A stretch of DNA of 64,000 nt, taken from the NCBI GenBank assembly GCA_004335835.1, contig RWJK01001098.1:40105-104104 (forward strand), written 5' to 3'. Both the position numbers and the translations under genes were made by a program. This document shows, piece by piece, positions 23,837 to 36,200 of the stretch (positions within the stretch are counted from its first letter, which is position 1; each line of letters opens with the position of its first letter). The DNA comes from Scenedesmus sp. ARA3. Taxonomy: Eukaryota > Chlorophyta > Chlorophyceae > Sphaeropleales > Scenedesmaceae. The notes beneath the pieces were generated by a model. That model was not told where the DNA came from, ran no database searches, and saw only the letters and a list, made by a program, of their open reading frames with translations.

Positions 23837-24529
23837 ATGAACGCAGCAGACTATGAGCGGGCGAAGCAGCTGCTCTCGTGTAGCAGCGAGGACATGCCTT
23901 TCTCTGTTGCGCTGACGATGATTGGTAGTGCCATGCAAGCAGGGCAGGAGGACGTAGCCAAGACCGTAGTGCAGCTGCCGCAATTTCAAAATGAAGAGCA
24001 GCAGTGCAGGCTGCTCATGCTTGCTGTGCAGCACAGCTGGCCAGGACTTGTGAAGCATCTGCTTACCTGCGGCGTGAGAGCTCCCCAAAACATCCTTTCC
24101 CATGTTAGGGACACAGCAACACTGGAGGCACTGCTTGCAGGAGTGCCCGAGGAGCAGCATGCAGAGCTAGCCAACCATGCATGTGCATATGGAGGCCTGA
24201 GCTCCTGCTTAGGCAAGCTGCTGCTGCGGCAGTACAGGGAGCAGTGGCGGCAAAAGCAGCAGCTGGAGCAGCTGAAGCTCGGTGCACAGCACATCCTGAT
24301 TGCTGCGTTGACCACGCAGAAGCAAGCAGCAGCACTGATGCAGGAAGCACAGGCGGCAGCAGCAGCAGCAACAGGAGTACAGGCCATGGCGGCTCCTGCA
24401 GCAGTGCTCGGCACTGCCTGCCAGTGCAGTGGAAGCTGCTGCCAGCAGCTGCAGCACAGCACAACTGATGAGCAGCAGCAACAGCGGGACCACCAGCACC
24501 AGCTTCGCATGGCGTTTGAGCAGACATAG
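23837..24529 (+). CDS. Intronless ORF, helical-repeat-like protein of unknown function (230 aa)
   Basis: A single open frame from ATG to TAG. Residues 5-130 read like short paired helices (for example ERAKQLLS, VAKTVVQLPQF, GLVKHLLTCGV, LEALLAGV), reminiscent of degenerate ankyrin-type repeats, but no classical ankyrin motif is present. Residues 140-190 are a Gln/Ala-rich helix and the C-terminus has a CQCSGSCC cluster and a Gln-rich tail. It lacks introns, unlike its neighbours. It could be a retrocopy, an exon of a larger gene, or a lineage-specific gene; I favour a real coding region because the composition is protein-like along its length. Confidence 0.5.
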   Translation: MNAADYERAKQLLSCSSEDMPFSVALTMIGSAMQAGQEDVAKTVVQLPQFQNEEQQCRLLMLAVQHSWPGLVKHLLTCGVRAPQNILSHVRDTATLEALLAGVPEEQHAELANHACAYGGLSSCLGKLLLRQYREQWRQKQQLEQLKLGAQHILIAALTTQKQAAALMQEAQAAAAAATGVQAMAAPAAVLGTACQCSGSCCQQLQHSTTDEQQQQRDHQHQLRMAFEQT

Positions 24530-26051
24530 CAGAATGAGTCTGTTTACTGTACAGCGCTGGTTCACAGTGCATGCGCGCCTGGGCAGCAGCAGTGCCATAT
24601 AGGCATGTTGACATGTAAGCATGGACCGTCCATGTCGGACATCATGGTCAGCAGCAGCAGCAGCAGCAGCATCTTGAACATCAGTCACATGCATGCATGT
24701 GCGAGCTGCGCAGCTCGTTGTTTTTTCCAGCGATTACCCTTGCATGCTGCAGGCCCTAATGCCATAAAAAGTGCAGCAGGCAAGCCGTGTTGTCACGCCA
24801 GCCATGCAGCGCAGCACAGTTGGCGTTCACGGTCAGAGGGTGAGGCTGCTGCTGCTGCCAGCCCGCCAAGCTGGCAGTTGTTGTATTGGCCATGGTGCAT
24901 GACTCATGAATTTCATTGAATGGGTCATGGTGGGTGCTGCACTGCAGTCTTGTATATGGTGGCATCATGTCCATCATGTCCAAGACAATCATGCAGTGGG
25001 GTTGAAGCGAACAGTGTCGTCTCTGAACAAACCCGATCAGTATGTCGCAGCAGCATCAGCTCCTGCCTGGAAGAAGCCAGCATGCCCCCCAGGCTTGGCG
25101 TTTGGCGGGCACAACACATTATCTGGCGCACCAATCAGCGAAGGAACAAACGCATTATCAGGTGTAAGGCTGCTTGGCACTGCTCAGCCAGCATAGGCTT
25201 GATAGGTACTACGATGTTGAGCTAGCTGGCTGTGTGTATTTGTGACGGACACGTCTCTGTTCTCTGGGAAACGTGTATTGCTCATTTACATACGTGTCCT
25301 GACACGGTTCGTGTCCAGGCAGGCACATCGCCAACTGCAGCAAGTTGTATGGCATGATTTGCAGCGGCTGACTGGTAAGGCAAAGGCGCCTCTGGCAGCC
25401 TGGCAGCAGCGCAGCTGATAACCATCTGCAGCCTCCATGTGTGACGCCTCGGCTGCGTTATGTTACACTATGTAATGTTATGTTGACACCCAGCTCAAAG
25501 CAACGTAAACCTGGCGGAGTATGGTTACGTTTCATTTGCGAGGTTTGGCACTACCCTAGGAGTGGGAACTCCAATCAGGTGGCTGCCGTTCATGTACTGG
25601 AGCCAGTTCCCCAGCCATGCTGACTGGTTTGAACCGAATGTGTCACAAGTTACTGCTGAACATTATCCGGGGCTTCTTTCAGCCCTATGGCAGCATAGCT
25701 CTGCTGCCAGCACAACAACGTGCAGCCGTCATGGCTGCTGAGTGATTCAGCAGTCGAAAGTATCGCACACCGCATGACAGTCCCAGTCACGCAGGCCGTT
25801 GCTGTGCAGACGCTATGCTAGTGATTCTCTCACTGCAATTTTAAACATAGGCACGATTAAAAACGCCTAGGCTGTACAGGGAAAGCTCAGCCCCGGTTGA
25901 GGCTCAGACACAAATAAACCATGGTGACAATGTACACAATGTATGCGTGTATGTACACGTGTGCTACTGTGCTATGTACATGATCAAGCGACACTCGCCC
26001 GCCTAAAAGCAACACAGTAAGCTGTGCATCGCCAGAGATCAATCAGCTAGC

Positions 26052-26084
<33 letters not shown>

Positions 26085-26086
26085 GC
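24530..26086. other. Intergenic, no supported gene
   Basis: Between the intronless ORF and the subtilase stop codon. Frames around 24906-25196 are open but have no domain or splice support. Confidence 0.55.
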
Positions 26087-26574
26087 TCACCGCCGCCTGC
26101 CAAACACTGGCTGCCGGATTGTGCGCGGCATCCAATCATTCGGCACCGCCTGCGTTCCCTGATTGCTAGCAGCAGCAGCAGCAGCAGCAGGCAATGCAGG
26201 CGATGCTGCTGCTGCGGCAGCAGGCGCTGCAAGCACTGGCTGTAGCTGTGGCCGGGATGGCTCCTCAAGCAGCGGTGGTCGGGCTTCCACAGTAGCAGCG
26301 GCTGCAGGGGTTGCTGCTGCTGTGCCACTTGCTACTGCAGGGGCCCCTGCTGTTGCGCCACTTGCTGCTGCAGGAGGTCCTGCTGCTGCTCCAGTTGCTG
26401 TGGCAGGCACCCCTGCTGCTGCACCACTTGCTGCTGCAGGAGGTCCTGCTGCTGCGCCATCTGCTGCAACATCGGGTGGCGTGCTTGGCGATGCAGCAGC
26501 TGCAGGTGCTGCTGGTGCGGGTGTGCCTACATCTATTGCTGGTCCGAGGTCGGCTATGGGTATTCCTTGCTGGC

Positions 26575-26609
<35 letters not shown>

Positions 26610-27202
26610 GCATTGCTGCCAGTGGCGTCAGCCAGACCTGTGCTGCCACCACTGCTGCTCTGACCCTTGTCAGCCGCCTTGTCTGCTGCATCTGCTGCTG
26701 CAGCCTGCTGCGCAAGTGATGACAATGCCCACCCCTTTGCACATGGTTGCCTCGCCAGGTAATCATACGCTGCTTCTGCTTGGACTAGGCCATAGCCATA
26801 CTGCACATCAAAGCCTTTTGGCCCAAGGTCCAATGCTGACTCTTGGAAGGCTGTCCGCACAATGCTGGCGTTGCAGCCGGGGAATGCAGACCACACACGT
26901 GCAATGGCACCAGAGACGTGCGGCACAGCCTGCAGCAGCAGCAGCAAGGGTGTAACATGTAACAGCAGTGTGAGCGCAACAGCGGCAGCAGCGGCAGCAA
27001 GTAAGAGTGATAGCTTGCTGGCAGTGGCTGCAGCATTGCCAGGTACTTAAATGCATGCCACCTGCTGTGCCTTGCTGCTGCTGTGTCAAGTGCTTGTGCC
27101 GCAGGCTGCTGTGCTGCATAGCGGCGCAAGTTGCTGTTGCTGCTGTATGGAAATCACACAGCAAGCAAGCAGCATTGTTTAGGTTGCTGCACCAGTGGCA
27201 AG

Positions 27203-27241
<39 letters not shown>

Positions 27242-27957
27242 CTCACCATGCTGGTGCCTGACAGCCGCTGGTACAAGTCCTCCTGCAAGCATTGCAACAC
27301 ACGCACACATGCTTGCCGTTAGCAATCATGAGAAACTGTAGGTGCATTTGTTTTCACCGCCATCAAAAGCATACCTCTACCTCTGCACCGCGACAGTATG
27401 TATGTATGATGTCTGCCATGCGCTACTTGTTACGAGTTGATGCGGGATGGCAACTGATGGAGTCCAAAGATCCAGTTTCTCTAGCAGAGATGCGCCAGCT
27501 CTGACCCGCGACTCCAGTGTGCCGCTGCACCAGGCAATGGCAATCAAATCATGGTCAGCTGCAGAGGTGCACAAAATCTCACTCACCCGTGACTCCAGCG
27601 TGCCGGTGTATGCTTTGCCCGCCTTGCCAGCCGCCGTCAGCGCCGCCTTCACCTCTGCATACTGACCCAGGCTCAACCCGGTCACTGGCGGGCGCTGGAT
27701 GCCGCGCAGCCGGGCCCAGCAGCTGCAGTTGAAGCTGCTGCAGTCAAGGCTGGCAATGAGCGGCATATCCTGGAAGCTGGAGGGGCTCTCAAAGCCGAAA
27801 GAACCCTGGCAGCAGCAGAACAGAAGCAGCAGCAGCAGGAGGAGGGATGGTCAGACAACAAGTTAACCAGCAGCTGCAGGTGAAGCTGCTGCAGTCCAGG
27901 CTGGCAATGAGCGGCATGTCTTGGAAGCTGGAGGGGGATTCAAAGCCAAAGGAGCCC

Positions 27958-27997
<40 letters not shown>

Positions 27998-30900
27998 AGA
28001 AATCATCAGACCAAAAGTTCAGGGTTCAGCCGGGCCCAGCAGCTGCAGTTGAAGCTGCTGCAGTCAAGGCTGGCAATAAGGGGCATATCCTGGAAGCTGG
28101 AGGGGCTCTCAAAGCCAAAGGAACCCTGCATTCACAATGGCAGCAGCAGCAGCAGCAGCAGCAGGAAGAAGTGAAACTCGCAGTCATGTGGATGGCTGTA
28201 GCACCGGCAATGAGCGGCGTGTCCTGCAGCTGGAGGGACTCTCGAAGCCAAAAGAACCCTGGCAGCAGCAGCAGCAGCAGCGGCGGCAGCAGCAGCGGCG
28301 GCAGCAGCAGCAGCAGCTTGAAGGCCAGACCACAAGTTCAGGAAACAAGAGCTGCCATGGTCAAATCACAACTCCAGGATATGATGGCGGGAGCGGCAAG
28401 TGCAGAAAACATTAATGCAGCCCTGTTCCAGAACCACAAAGGCAGGACGGTACATTAAGCATGAACAGCTCAACACACATGCGTGACTTGACGTGGTGTT
28501 CAGTGGACTCACATAGTCACCTGTGGTGGTTGCAGCACTATCACAGCACCTCAAAAGCAGGACGGCACATCAGAAACAACAAGCAGCTGCACACACATGC
28601 GTCACTCGACAAGGACTCACATAGTAGCCTGTAGTAGTGGCAGGCGCCGCCAGCAGTACCGCCTTCGCACCCTGTTGTCTGCAGAACTCCACCATATCGC
28701 AGGGGAACCTTCCCGGCAGCATTGGTGTCTCTGGCTGTCCCATCATCGGTGCTGCCTCTGTCACTCCATACGTAGCCATGGCCATCTGGCTAAACACGCT
28801 GCCACTGTTCGCCCTTGAATTTGAATTCGAATTCGAACCCGTGGCGTTTATTTCCTTCAGCTGCGGATCGTACTGCACCAAGCAGATTGAGTCCTTGGCT
28901 TGCGGACACGGCGCATTTCCAGTGCCGCAGTCAACCACCTTGGCTGCTACTCTGCCGATGCCTGCCCAGCGCACCAGATTCTCGCTGCTGGCGATCCCTG
29001 GTGACACAAAAACCCGAGGGCTGTCACTGACAAAACCGCCGGCCATAAAACCTGCCCGCGAGGCATACTGCCGAGACGCGACCGACAGGATGTTCACTCC
29101 CGGCGCTGCGAGGTCTACTGATGGGTTCTTCTGCGAAAACGGCGCGAGCCTGTTGCTGCAATCGACAGCAGCGACCGCGATGACCTCCGGATAGGATCCG
29201 GGGTAGTTGCCGGGGTTTATCATGGACGTGAGCGAGCCGTCGATCAGGGTGGGTGCTGTGCCGTTGTTGCCACTGGACGCGACAAACACGATGTCGCCAC
29301 GCTGCAGCGCCTCCCTGTTTTGTTGAATGAGAGCAGCAGCAGTGGCGGCGGCAGGGCGTCACAAGGCGTCAGCACACATGCACGTCACCGGGAGACACAT
29401 GGTTTTGCGCGCCGGTGGCTGGCAAGCAATTGCATAACATGATGTCGCCGCACTGCAGCGCTTCCCTGCCGTTGTTGTGATGATGGCAGCAGCGGCGGCG
29501 GTTAGCGGCGGGCGGTCACAATGCCCACCAACATAACATACATATATCTGCTGTGTTGGCGGCTGGCAAACAATATCAGGAGGCTTTACACAAGGCCTGG
29601 GCCAACCTTGCTGAGTGCTGCCGTGCTATTACTTGTACATGTGCTCGATGGACAGCCGCCCGGACATCTGCCGACTCCTCTGACAGTACCACTGCTGCTG
29701 TGAGGACAATTCCACCAAAACCCGGACACCAAGCAGCCTGCCTCAGTCACTTTATCTACTGCTACTGCACGATTCTGAGCAGCCTGTAATAAGCTTAGTC
29801 AGCTGGCACCAGTTCTTGTTCTCACTTGAAGTACATGCGCTCAATGGACAGCGGCCCTGCTGCGCCAAAGCTCATGGACACCACCATGCGGTACTGCTTC
29901 GCAGGGTTGTCACGCTGCAGCAGCAGCAGCAGTAGGAGGGCAGGCAGGTGTCATGTGAGAATGCTGTGCACGACTAGGGATACACATATTGCAGCTGCTG
30001 CTGGTGGCTATGCTGCATCAAGGGACCACCTGCAGCTGCCGCCAGCCCGGCCAGCCAGCACACTGCCGGTGATGCACAGTACCCTGCCCCGGCCACTTTG
30101 CAGGCATAATCAAACCTGACAACCCCTGCATGGCTCTAGCCGCCCCTTGCACGGCATTAATGCAAGGAGAAAGGTGGAGCCATACACCAGGCCCTGGCCC
30201 TGGTTCACATTGCTGCAAGACATGCTGACAGGCTGTTGTTTTTGCACAGCACGCGAATGCTACCGGGACGCAACACAGGGTGCCAGAAGCACTGGTTCCA
30301 TGCTGCCACAGCATGCGCCCTCATGCTGCCACAGCATGCGCCCTCATGCTGCCACAGCATGCGCCCTCTCACCTGCATCGCTGCCAGCCGCCCCTCACAT
30401 TGTGTGAAGGCCAGGATCAGTGTGGAGCCGTACACCAGCCCCTGGCCCTGGTTGACATCGCCCGAGTCGTTGAAAACTCGAACAACATACACCTCAGCGG
30501 GTCCGGGGATCACGCCCAGCACACCTAGCCCGTTCTTCTGAGCTGCAATGGTACCTGCAGGAGGTGGGCGCAAGCACGGAAGCGGTCACATGGTGTACAG
30601 CAGGCACCTGTGTGATGATTGCAGTGTATGATGGTTTGAAAATCTGTGATGCAAGGCTGCTTGTGAACCAGATAAAAATCACAGACTTCTGGGATTTTCT
30701 ATTGTGGTCAAGGAGTGTGACAGCCCACCTGCAATGTGTGTGCCATGATCCACAAAGTCCTCGCCATACTTGAAGGGGCAGCCGGCTGGCGCAAACTCAT
30801 CCTCATACTTGCAGCCATCCATGCTGTTGCCCTGCACAAAGAAACAAGAGACGCAGCTGCCACAGTTCAGAATGGTTCGAGAGATGATGGAAAGTGAAGG

Positions 30901-31674
30901 CAGCATTTACGTATTCGTGCTGATACCAGCATGCACTGCACCCGGCGGATTCCAGCACGCCATGAGATACTGTTGATAGTGCATACTGCCGTGCCGCTAA
31001 CGACTTTGCTTCTGCTGTTTGGCCCCACTTTTATGCTGCCACTGCAGCTGCCACTGCTGCTGCTGTTGCTACCTCTGCCGTCTGTGCAGTCACAGCTGAT
31101 GTACCCCCATCACCTCTGTAAACTGCCGACTGCTGCTGCTGTTGCTTTCGCTGCTGCTGCTGCTGCTGCTGTTGCTTTCGCTGCTGCTGCTGCTGCTGCC
31201 GCTGCTGCTGTTGCTGCATATGTGTCTGCGCCAGTGCGCCCATCCCACGCTGCACCCCGCACAAAGCAGCGGCATGAACTGAACTTGCATTGGCAGAGAA
31301 CTTGCGACCCAAACCAGCTGCTGGCTCAGCTGTGTCTGGCATTGCTGCTGTACTCAAATAGCTGCACACCTTCATATCTGGGTGGCCAATATCCAGCCCC
31401 GAGTCGATGATGCAGATCATTACGCCCTTGTCATCCGTCCTGTTTGGCAGCTTGCTGCTGTTGGCTGCCGCCTGGATCTGCGCAAGCCCGTATGGCGCAT
31501 ACTCCGGAAAGAGTGTGCTGTTGCGAGGGGCCAAGGGTAGGTCCTTGGCTGTGCAGTCGTCATAGTAGCTGGCTTGTTGGGATGTGCTGCTGCTGCTGCT
31601 GGTCGCTGCAAACAGGTTGTCTTTCAGTGGCCGGTGGAGGTAGCTGGTAACAAAAGTTCAGCGTGACAGCAGCC

Positions 31675-31706
<32 letters not shown>

Positions 31707-32278
31707 CACACAGATGATGTTGCATGCATGTGCTGCAAGCAGGTTGTCTTTCAGTGGCCGGTGGAGGTACCTGGCAACGGGATTTCACGCCGTGGCAGCA
31801 GCAGCAGCAGCAGACGGCAGACAGGTAGATGATGCTGCTGGCATGCATGCGCTGTGCTCCGTGGTGGCAGGGGCATCTTACGGGGGGCGAATTGATGTAT
31901 GGTGCGCGCTTGATGCAGCGTAGCAAACTTGGGTCGTGCTGCGCTACCATGCCTTTCACACACAGGCGCGCTGCACAGTGCTGCTGCTCACCGTGGCTGG
32001 TCCTCCTCTGCTGCTTGCACTCCAGGCCATCTCTGCACTTCTTCAAGCAGTAGCTTAGTCTTTTCTTTTCCAGACCCGCCACTTTCTGTTACTGCTTTAC
32101 GCTCCAGCACTGTGAGGCCCTTCGACACCAAAACACGCTCCAGCCCTATTGCTGCTCCTCGCTGCGCAACATTTGATGCTGATGCTGCATCATGTCTGAT
32201 AAGTATTCTTTGGCCTGTTGCAAGCTGCTGGCACACTATAAGAGTGGCCACTGCAATCGCTGTGGCGCGCCAGCCCAT
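26087..32278 (-). CDS. Secreted subtilisin-like serine protease (S8 family, about 908 aa, 9 exons)
   Basis: Minus-strand exons 32278-31992, 31643-31370, 30831-30729, 30554-30373, 29914-29826, 29314-28621, 27805-27587, 27282-27247, 26929-26087; phases close. A signal peptide (MGWRATAIAVATLIVCQQLA) and a propeptide lead. Catalytic Asp is about residue 176 (CIIDSGLD), His about 216 (DHGTHIAG), oxyanion Asn about 328 (SSGNNG) and Ser about 627 (SGTSMAVPHVSG, completed by the last splice). Between AAPGVNILS and the Ser box lies a roughly 200-residue insert with a PA-domain-like stretch (FCRQQGAKAVLLAAP) and SNSNSNS. The tail after YGYGLVQAEAAYDYL is a Ser/Ala/Pro/Gly linker with imperfect 11-residue repeats, probably surface-exposed. 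The stop overlaps a good donor (GCG|GTGAGC), so a further exon is possible. Confidence 0.95.
27870..28270 (-). repeat. Three copies of subtilase exon 7 5' end
   Basis: Copies at about 27875-27960, 28030-28130 and 28200-28262 repeat 27715-27810 (GSFGFESPSSFQDMPLIAS) together with the acceptor and the CAG-rich pyrimidine-side tract. They fill most of the upstream intron. Confidence 0.9.
28500..28570 (-). repeat. Copy of subtilase exon 6 3' end
   Basis: The tract around ACTCACATAGTCACCTG matches the real donor region at 28612-28650. Confidence 0.75.
29436..29706 (-). repeat. Copies of subtilase exon 6 5' end and exon 5 3' end
   Basis: About 29440-29475 matches 29290-29318; about 29636-29665 matches 29832-29862 (LSIERMYF region). 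Both lie in the single intron between these exons. Confidence 0.7.
30165..30375 (-). repeat. Copy of subtilase exon 4 segment and a short tandem array
   Basis: 30172-30215 matches 30418-30462 (NQGQGLVYGST). 30297-30365 has three copies of a 23-base unit containing CATGCTGCCACAGCATGCG. Confidence 0.85.
31735..31780 (-). repeat. Copy of subtilase exon 2 5' end
   Basis: Near-identical to 31612-31647 (YLHRPLKDN) and its acceptor. Confidence 0.9.
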
Positions 32279-33258
32279 TCGTCACTTCGTGTGCCTATGC
32301 ATGTCCCTTCGGTTTTTCAAAGACAATATCGAGACATTTATGATGTTTGACAGCAATTAGGTGTCCCCAAGGCCTCCGTAAGCAGCCCGGAGCCTTTTCC
32401 CTCCAGAGCCGAAACGGCGCAGAAATTTGTTGCAGCAAAGTTCGCAAGGCGACAACGACTCAAACGATCCCTTGTGGCAAAACATGCAAGTTTGATGCAT
32501 GATAATGCCACCAAGAAGCCAAGCAACACCAACTGTCATGTGTATCTTGTCATGATGAGGCGTCCGCCTCAGAACAAGCAAGCACACGCTTGTGAAGCAA
32601 TTGTCACTAAAAACAATGCAAGTAGGGGGCAATACAAGTTAATCCTGCATCTGCACGCAGCCTGCTGCTCAGCCTGGGTGGGTTGTAGTTTGCAGGAGCG
32701 CACAGCAGCCGAACAGCCCGCACTTCAGCGTGCAAGTGCAGGCATGCCAACACAATGCCATACCCAGTGTTGGGCCACCACAACAAGCAAACCTCCAACA
32801 CAAACAGCTGCATCCATCATACAGCCAGCCAGCCAGTCAACTCAACATATATGCAACATTAGCGGTTGCAGCAGCAGGTCGCTGCAGCGCAGCAGGCAGT
32901 GTGCCATCCTCCCGCATGAGCTTCTCCAGGTGTGGCGTCACGCCCCAGTACTGCTTCAGGGCACTGACACAACCAGCAAAACACACAATACGCCAAACGA
33001 ACGGCCACGTTGCACAGTAGTGGCAGAGCACGGCGTTTGTAGCAGCAGTGCGGCAGGGTGCTGCATCACTGCAGCGCAGCGGGCAGTGTGCCGTCCTCCC
33101 GCACGAGCTTCTCCAGGTGTGTCGTCACGGCCCAGTACTGCTTCAGGGCACTGACACAACCAGAAAAAAAACAATAACGCCAAAACCAAAGCCATGTTGC
33201 ACACCCATGGTGTTCGCAGAGCACGGCGTTTGCAGCAGCAGTGTGGCCGGGTACCACA
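32279..33258. other. Intergenic with copies of the downstream gene end
   Basis: The part to about 32865 holds nothing I can assign. From 32866 on lie two copies of the methyltransferase terminal exon (separate entry). Confidence 0.6.
32866..33160 (-). repeat. Two copies of the methyltransferase 3' coding end
   Basis: 32869-32965 and 33066-33155 repeat 33259-33345 (ALKQYWGVTPHLEKLMREDG and on to the stop). Both begin with an acceptor-like ttgtgtcag, so either could serve as an alternative last exon. Confidence 0.9.
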
Positions 33259-34530
33259 TCACTGCAGCGCAGCAGGCAGTGTGCCATCCTCCCGCATTAG
33301 CTTCTCCAGGTGTGGCGTCACGCCCCAGTACTGCTTCAGGGCACTGTACTGCCCTGCAAGCCTTGTCAGGTCAGCCTCTGGCAGCGGCCGCTGCTGCCGC
33401 ACCGCGCGGATGAGCAGGTTGCGCGGCGTGTGCTCCGTGGACACAAACTCCACCACGTCAGTCCTGCAAGACAGGGGGCAGGTGGGTGTCAAGAACCGGG
33501 TATAAAAACGGGGGTTTGTTACAACCAGGAGTGATCAGGGTTTGTAAGTTTGCAATGCTCCAACAAAACAAACTCCACCACGTCAGTCCTGCAAGCGCAG
33601 CACCAGCCGCAAATTTCCAGAGAGTGTTTCATTATCAACTTGGCCTGGCACTGCTGACAGTGTGTGCTGTGAGGTTGTAACAGCTCGATGTCATAACAAA
33701 TGTGCGGTTGCGACATGCCACACATAAATGCAGTGGTGTGCAGGACCAGTGACGTCTGTCAGCACTGCCTCAGCCAAACAATTCAACGCTGCTTTGTGTT
33801 GCATGAGGTGCAATAAGACAGCAGCACTGTATCTGCCAGATGGAAGCACAAACATGTGCTGCAGTTGGCTGCGGTGTTGTGTATATCCGCCTTGCTGACC
33901 TGTAGCCAGCTAGTGCGTTGCAAGACATGCAGCAATATGACAGCCACATATGTTGCAGCAACCCTTTGGGCTGCGCCTGCATCTGCTGTTGTGAGGTTTT
34001 GCTGTGTTGTGCTCACCTGTAGCCAGCCAGCTGCAGCAGCTGCGCCCTGAAGCCATCCGTCAGCAAGTCCAGCATGCGCTGCCGCAAGATGCCGTGACTC
34101 AGCAGCGGGTCAAACAGCTCCCCGTTTACGCTACTGCTGCTGCTGCTGCCCGGCCGCTGCTGCTGCTGCTGCTGGGCCGCCGCCTGCTGCCTGTGCAAGT
34201 CTTTCTGGCAGCACGGCACAGACATGATCACGCCGGTTCCCAAGCGCACTCCCAGTGCAAGTGCCTCATCGGTTGCAGTATCACATGCATGCAGCGCCAG
34301 CACTATATCAGGCGCTGTATCCGGCTCATAGCTGCGGATCGCTGCTGTGTGGAACTGCGCCACGTCAGATATGCCCAAGTCCGCGCAGTAGCGGTTGCTG
34401 CGCTGCATGAGTGCTGCATTTGTGTCTATGCCTGTCAGCTGCACGGGCAGGCCCCGCACATGGTGCAGGTAGTGCAGCGTGCCAAAGGTGAGATGTGAGG
34501 AGCCACAGCCGCAGTCCAGCACATGTAATG

Positions 34531-34569
<39 letters not shown>

Positions 34570-35111
34570 GATTTGGCTGCTGCTGCTGCTGCTCCATGTG
34601 CTCCAGCTGCCCTGTGTGTATGAGCAGCTTCAGGAACTCGTTGATCTGCGTAAACTTGGCCTGCAGCAGCAGCAGCAGCAGCAGGGGCACCATGGGCAGC
34701 ATCAGCGGCAGCATCAGCACTACTGAAGGCACGGTCAGGTTCTGACTGGTGGATTGTCCAAGCTTCCTGCATCCTGCAAGAGCGTTGGAAACCTGCAAGC
34801 AACACAGCATGCTTGGGACATCGAACATGCAGTTCATGCCACTGACAGCCGCACACAGGTCACCATCGTTCTCTCTGTCTTCAGCCCTTGGGCCGGCCCA
34901 TTCATGCTCTTTGCCTGTTGGCCTAGCCACATCAGTGTCATACGCGCACCTGCATGGATGCCTTGACGCGCCCGTCTGCTGTCTGCAGGCCGATCCTTTG
35001 CAGGAAAGGGTCCGAGATGCTGCCGTTGATGGGCAGCGCCTTGGCCCTGTCATGCTGCAGCGAGATCAGCCCACCAGCAGCACCAGCTGCTGCTGCTGCT
35101 GGAGCTAGACC

Positions 35112-35171
<60 letters not shown>

Positions 35172-36200
35172 GGGTCCTGGGAGGCCGGCCGCATCCGCTG
35201 CTGCTGCTGCTGCTGCTGGGTTAGGCTTTGTCTGCAGCAGAACCTTGCCCTTGCGAGAGACCTGGATGGTGGTGGTGGCTGCTAGGGTCTGCAGTGAGCC
35301 GCTGTGCCACGGCAGGCGCAGCAGCTGCTGCAGCTGCTCTGCGGCCTCTTGGGGGCAGTAGTTCTTGGTGGTGTCCTGCAAGTGGGCCACAGCAGCAACG
35401 GATAAGTGATTGCAGACATGATTTTCATTGTCTGAACATATGTGGGTGCAGTTTGGCTGAAACAGTGCTGGCTGGCGGCGCATCAAGGTGCCGCAATGGC
35501 ACGTTAATGCAGTGCAATCAACAGCCTCCACTGCCAAGTGACATCAGTGGTGGCCCTCTTTAATTCAGCTTGTCGTATCTGGGGTTCAAACTCGTTTATA
35601 ACACACCTGGCGGGAGTCCAACACTGACATCTGCACCAGCAGCTTCCCCTTGAGCATCACAGGCCGCACAGTCATCTGCTTGAAAGGCATAGTGCCAGCT
35701 GCCACTGCAGCTGCAGCAGCAGCAGCCACAGAACCGCTGCTGCCACTGCTGCTGCTGCTGTTGATGGAAGCTGCTGCCTTGTCGCTGACGTTTGCTACTT
35801 GCTGCTCCGGCTTCGTCGTTATTTTGGCTTTCAGAGTGAGGCGCACTAGCTGCTGCGGGTCCTGCAAGCTTTGCAGGAGCGGCTGCTGCCAGTCGCTGCT
35901 GTCCTGCAAAGCCTGCTTGCTGCTGCTGGTCCTGCTGTTGAGTCCGCCAGCTTCAGGTGCTGCTGCTGATGTGCTGCTTGCTGCTGCGACCACTGCTGCG
36001 CGTTCAAGTAGCCGCGTGTTGGCAACAGCAGCTGCAGGGCGCAAGCTGCTGCAGGCTAACTGGGTATGCCGACACTGTCTTGGAGCTATGCTGGCCTTTG
36101 ATGAAATCTTCAAAGGTTGCTTATGTATTGAAAGAGTGTGCTGTCTGGAGGCGCATGGCAGGCAATGATGGCTGGCGCCAGCAGCAGCAGCGGCAGCCAT
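33259..36200 (-). CDS. SAM-dependent methyltransferase, Methyltransf_32-like, probably plastid (622 aa, 4 exons)
   Basis: Minus-strand exons 36200-35607, 35375-34950, 34660-34017 and 33463-33259; phases close. The first 60 residues (MAAAAAAGASHHCLPCASRQ...) are basic and Ser/Ala-rich, like a transit peptide. The middle has ADGRVKASMQ joined to KFTQINEFLKLL, then the SAM-binding motif HVLDCGCGSSHLTF, GIDTN, a DIVLALHACDTATDEAL motif and VPCCQKDL. These match the Methyltransf_32 family of plants, animals and cyanobacteria. The substrate is unknown. Long poly-Ser and poly-Gln tracts interrupt the domain, and exon 2 contains a Ser run of about 17. Copies of the last exon lie downstream, and a copy of its 5' end lies at 33568-33592. 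Confidence 0.88.
35108..35163. repeat. (CTG)n run in methyltransferase exon 2
   Basis: About 18 uninterrupted units. On the coding strand they encode poly-Ser in the linker between the two N-terminal segments. Confidence 0.97.

Noticed and set aside
23986..24614. Minus-strand Cys/Ser-rich and Ala-rich frames
   Set aside because: Shadows of the plus-strand 230-residue ORF, which has the more protein-like composition.
26163..26955. Plus-strand Ala/Leu-rich frames
   Set aside because: Antisense of the subtilase last exon, which has clear family motifs on the other strand.
35650..36168. Plus-strand 172-residue frame
   Set aside because: Antisense of methyltransferase exon 1; no splice or domain support.
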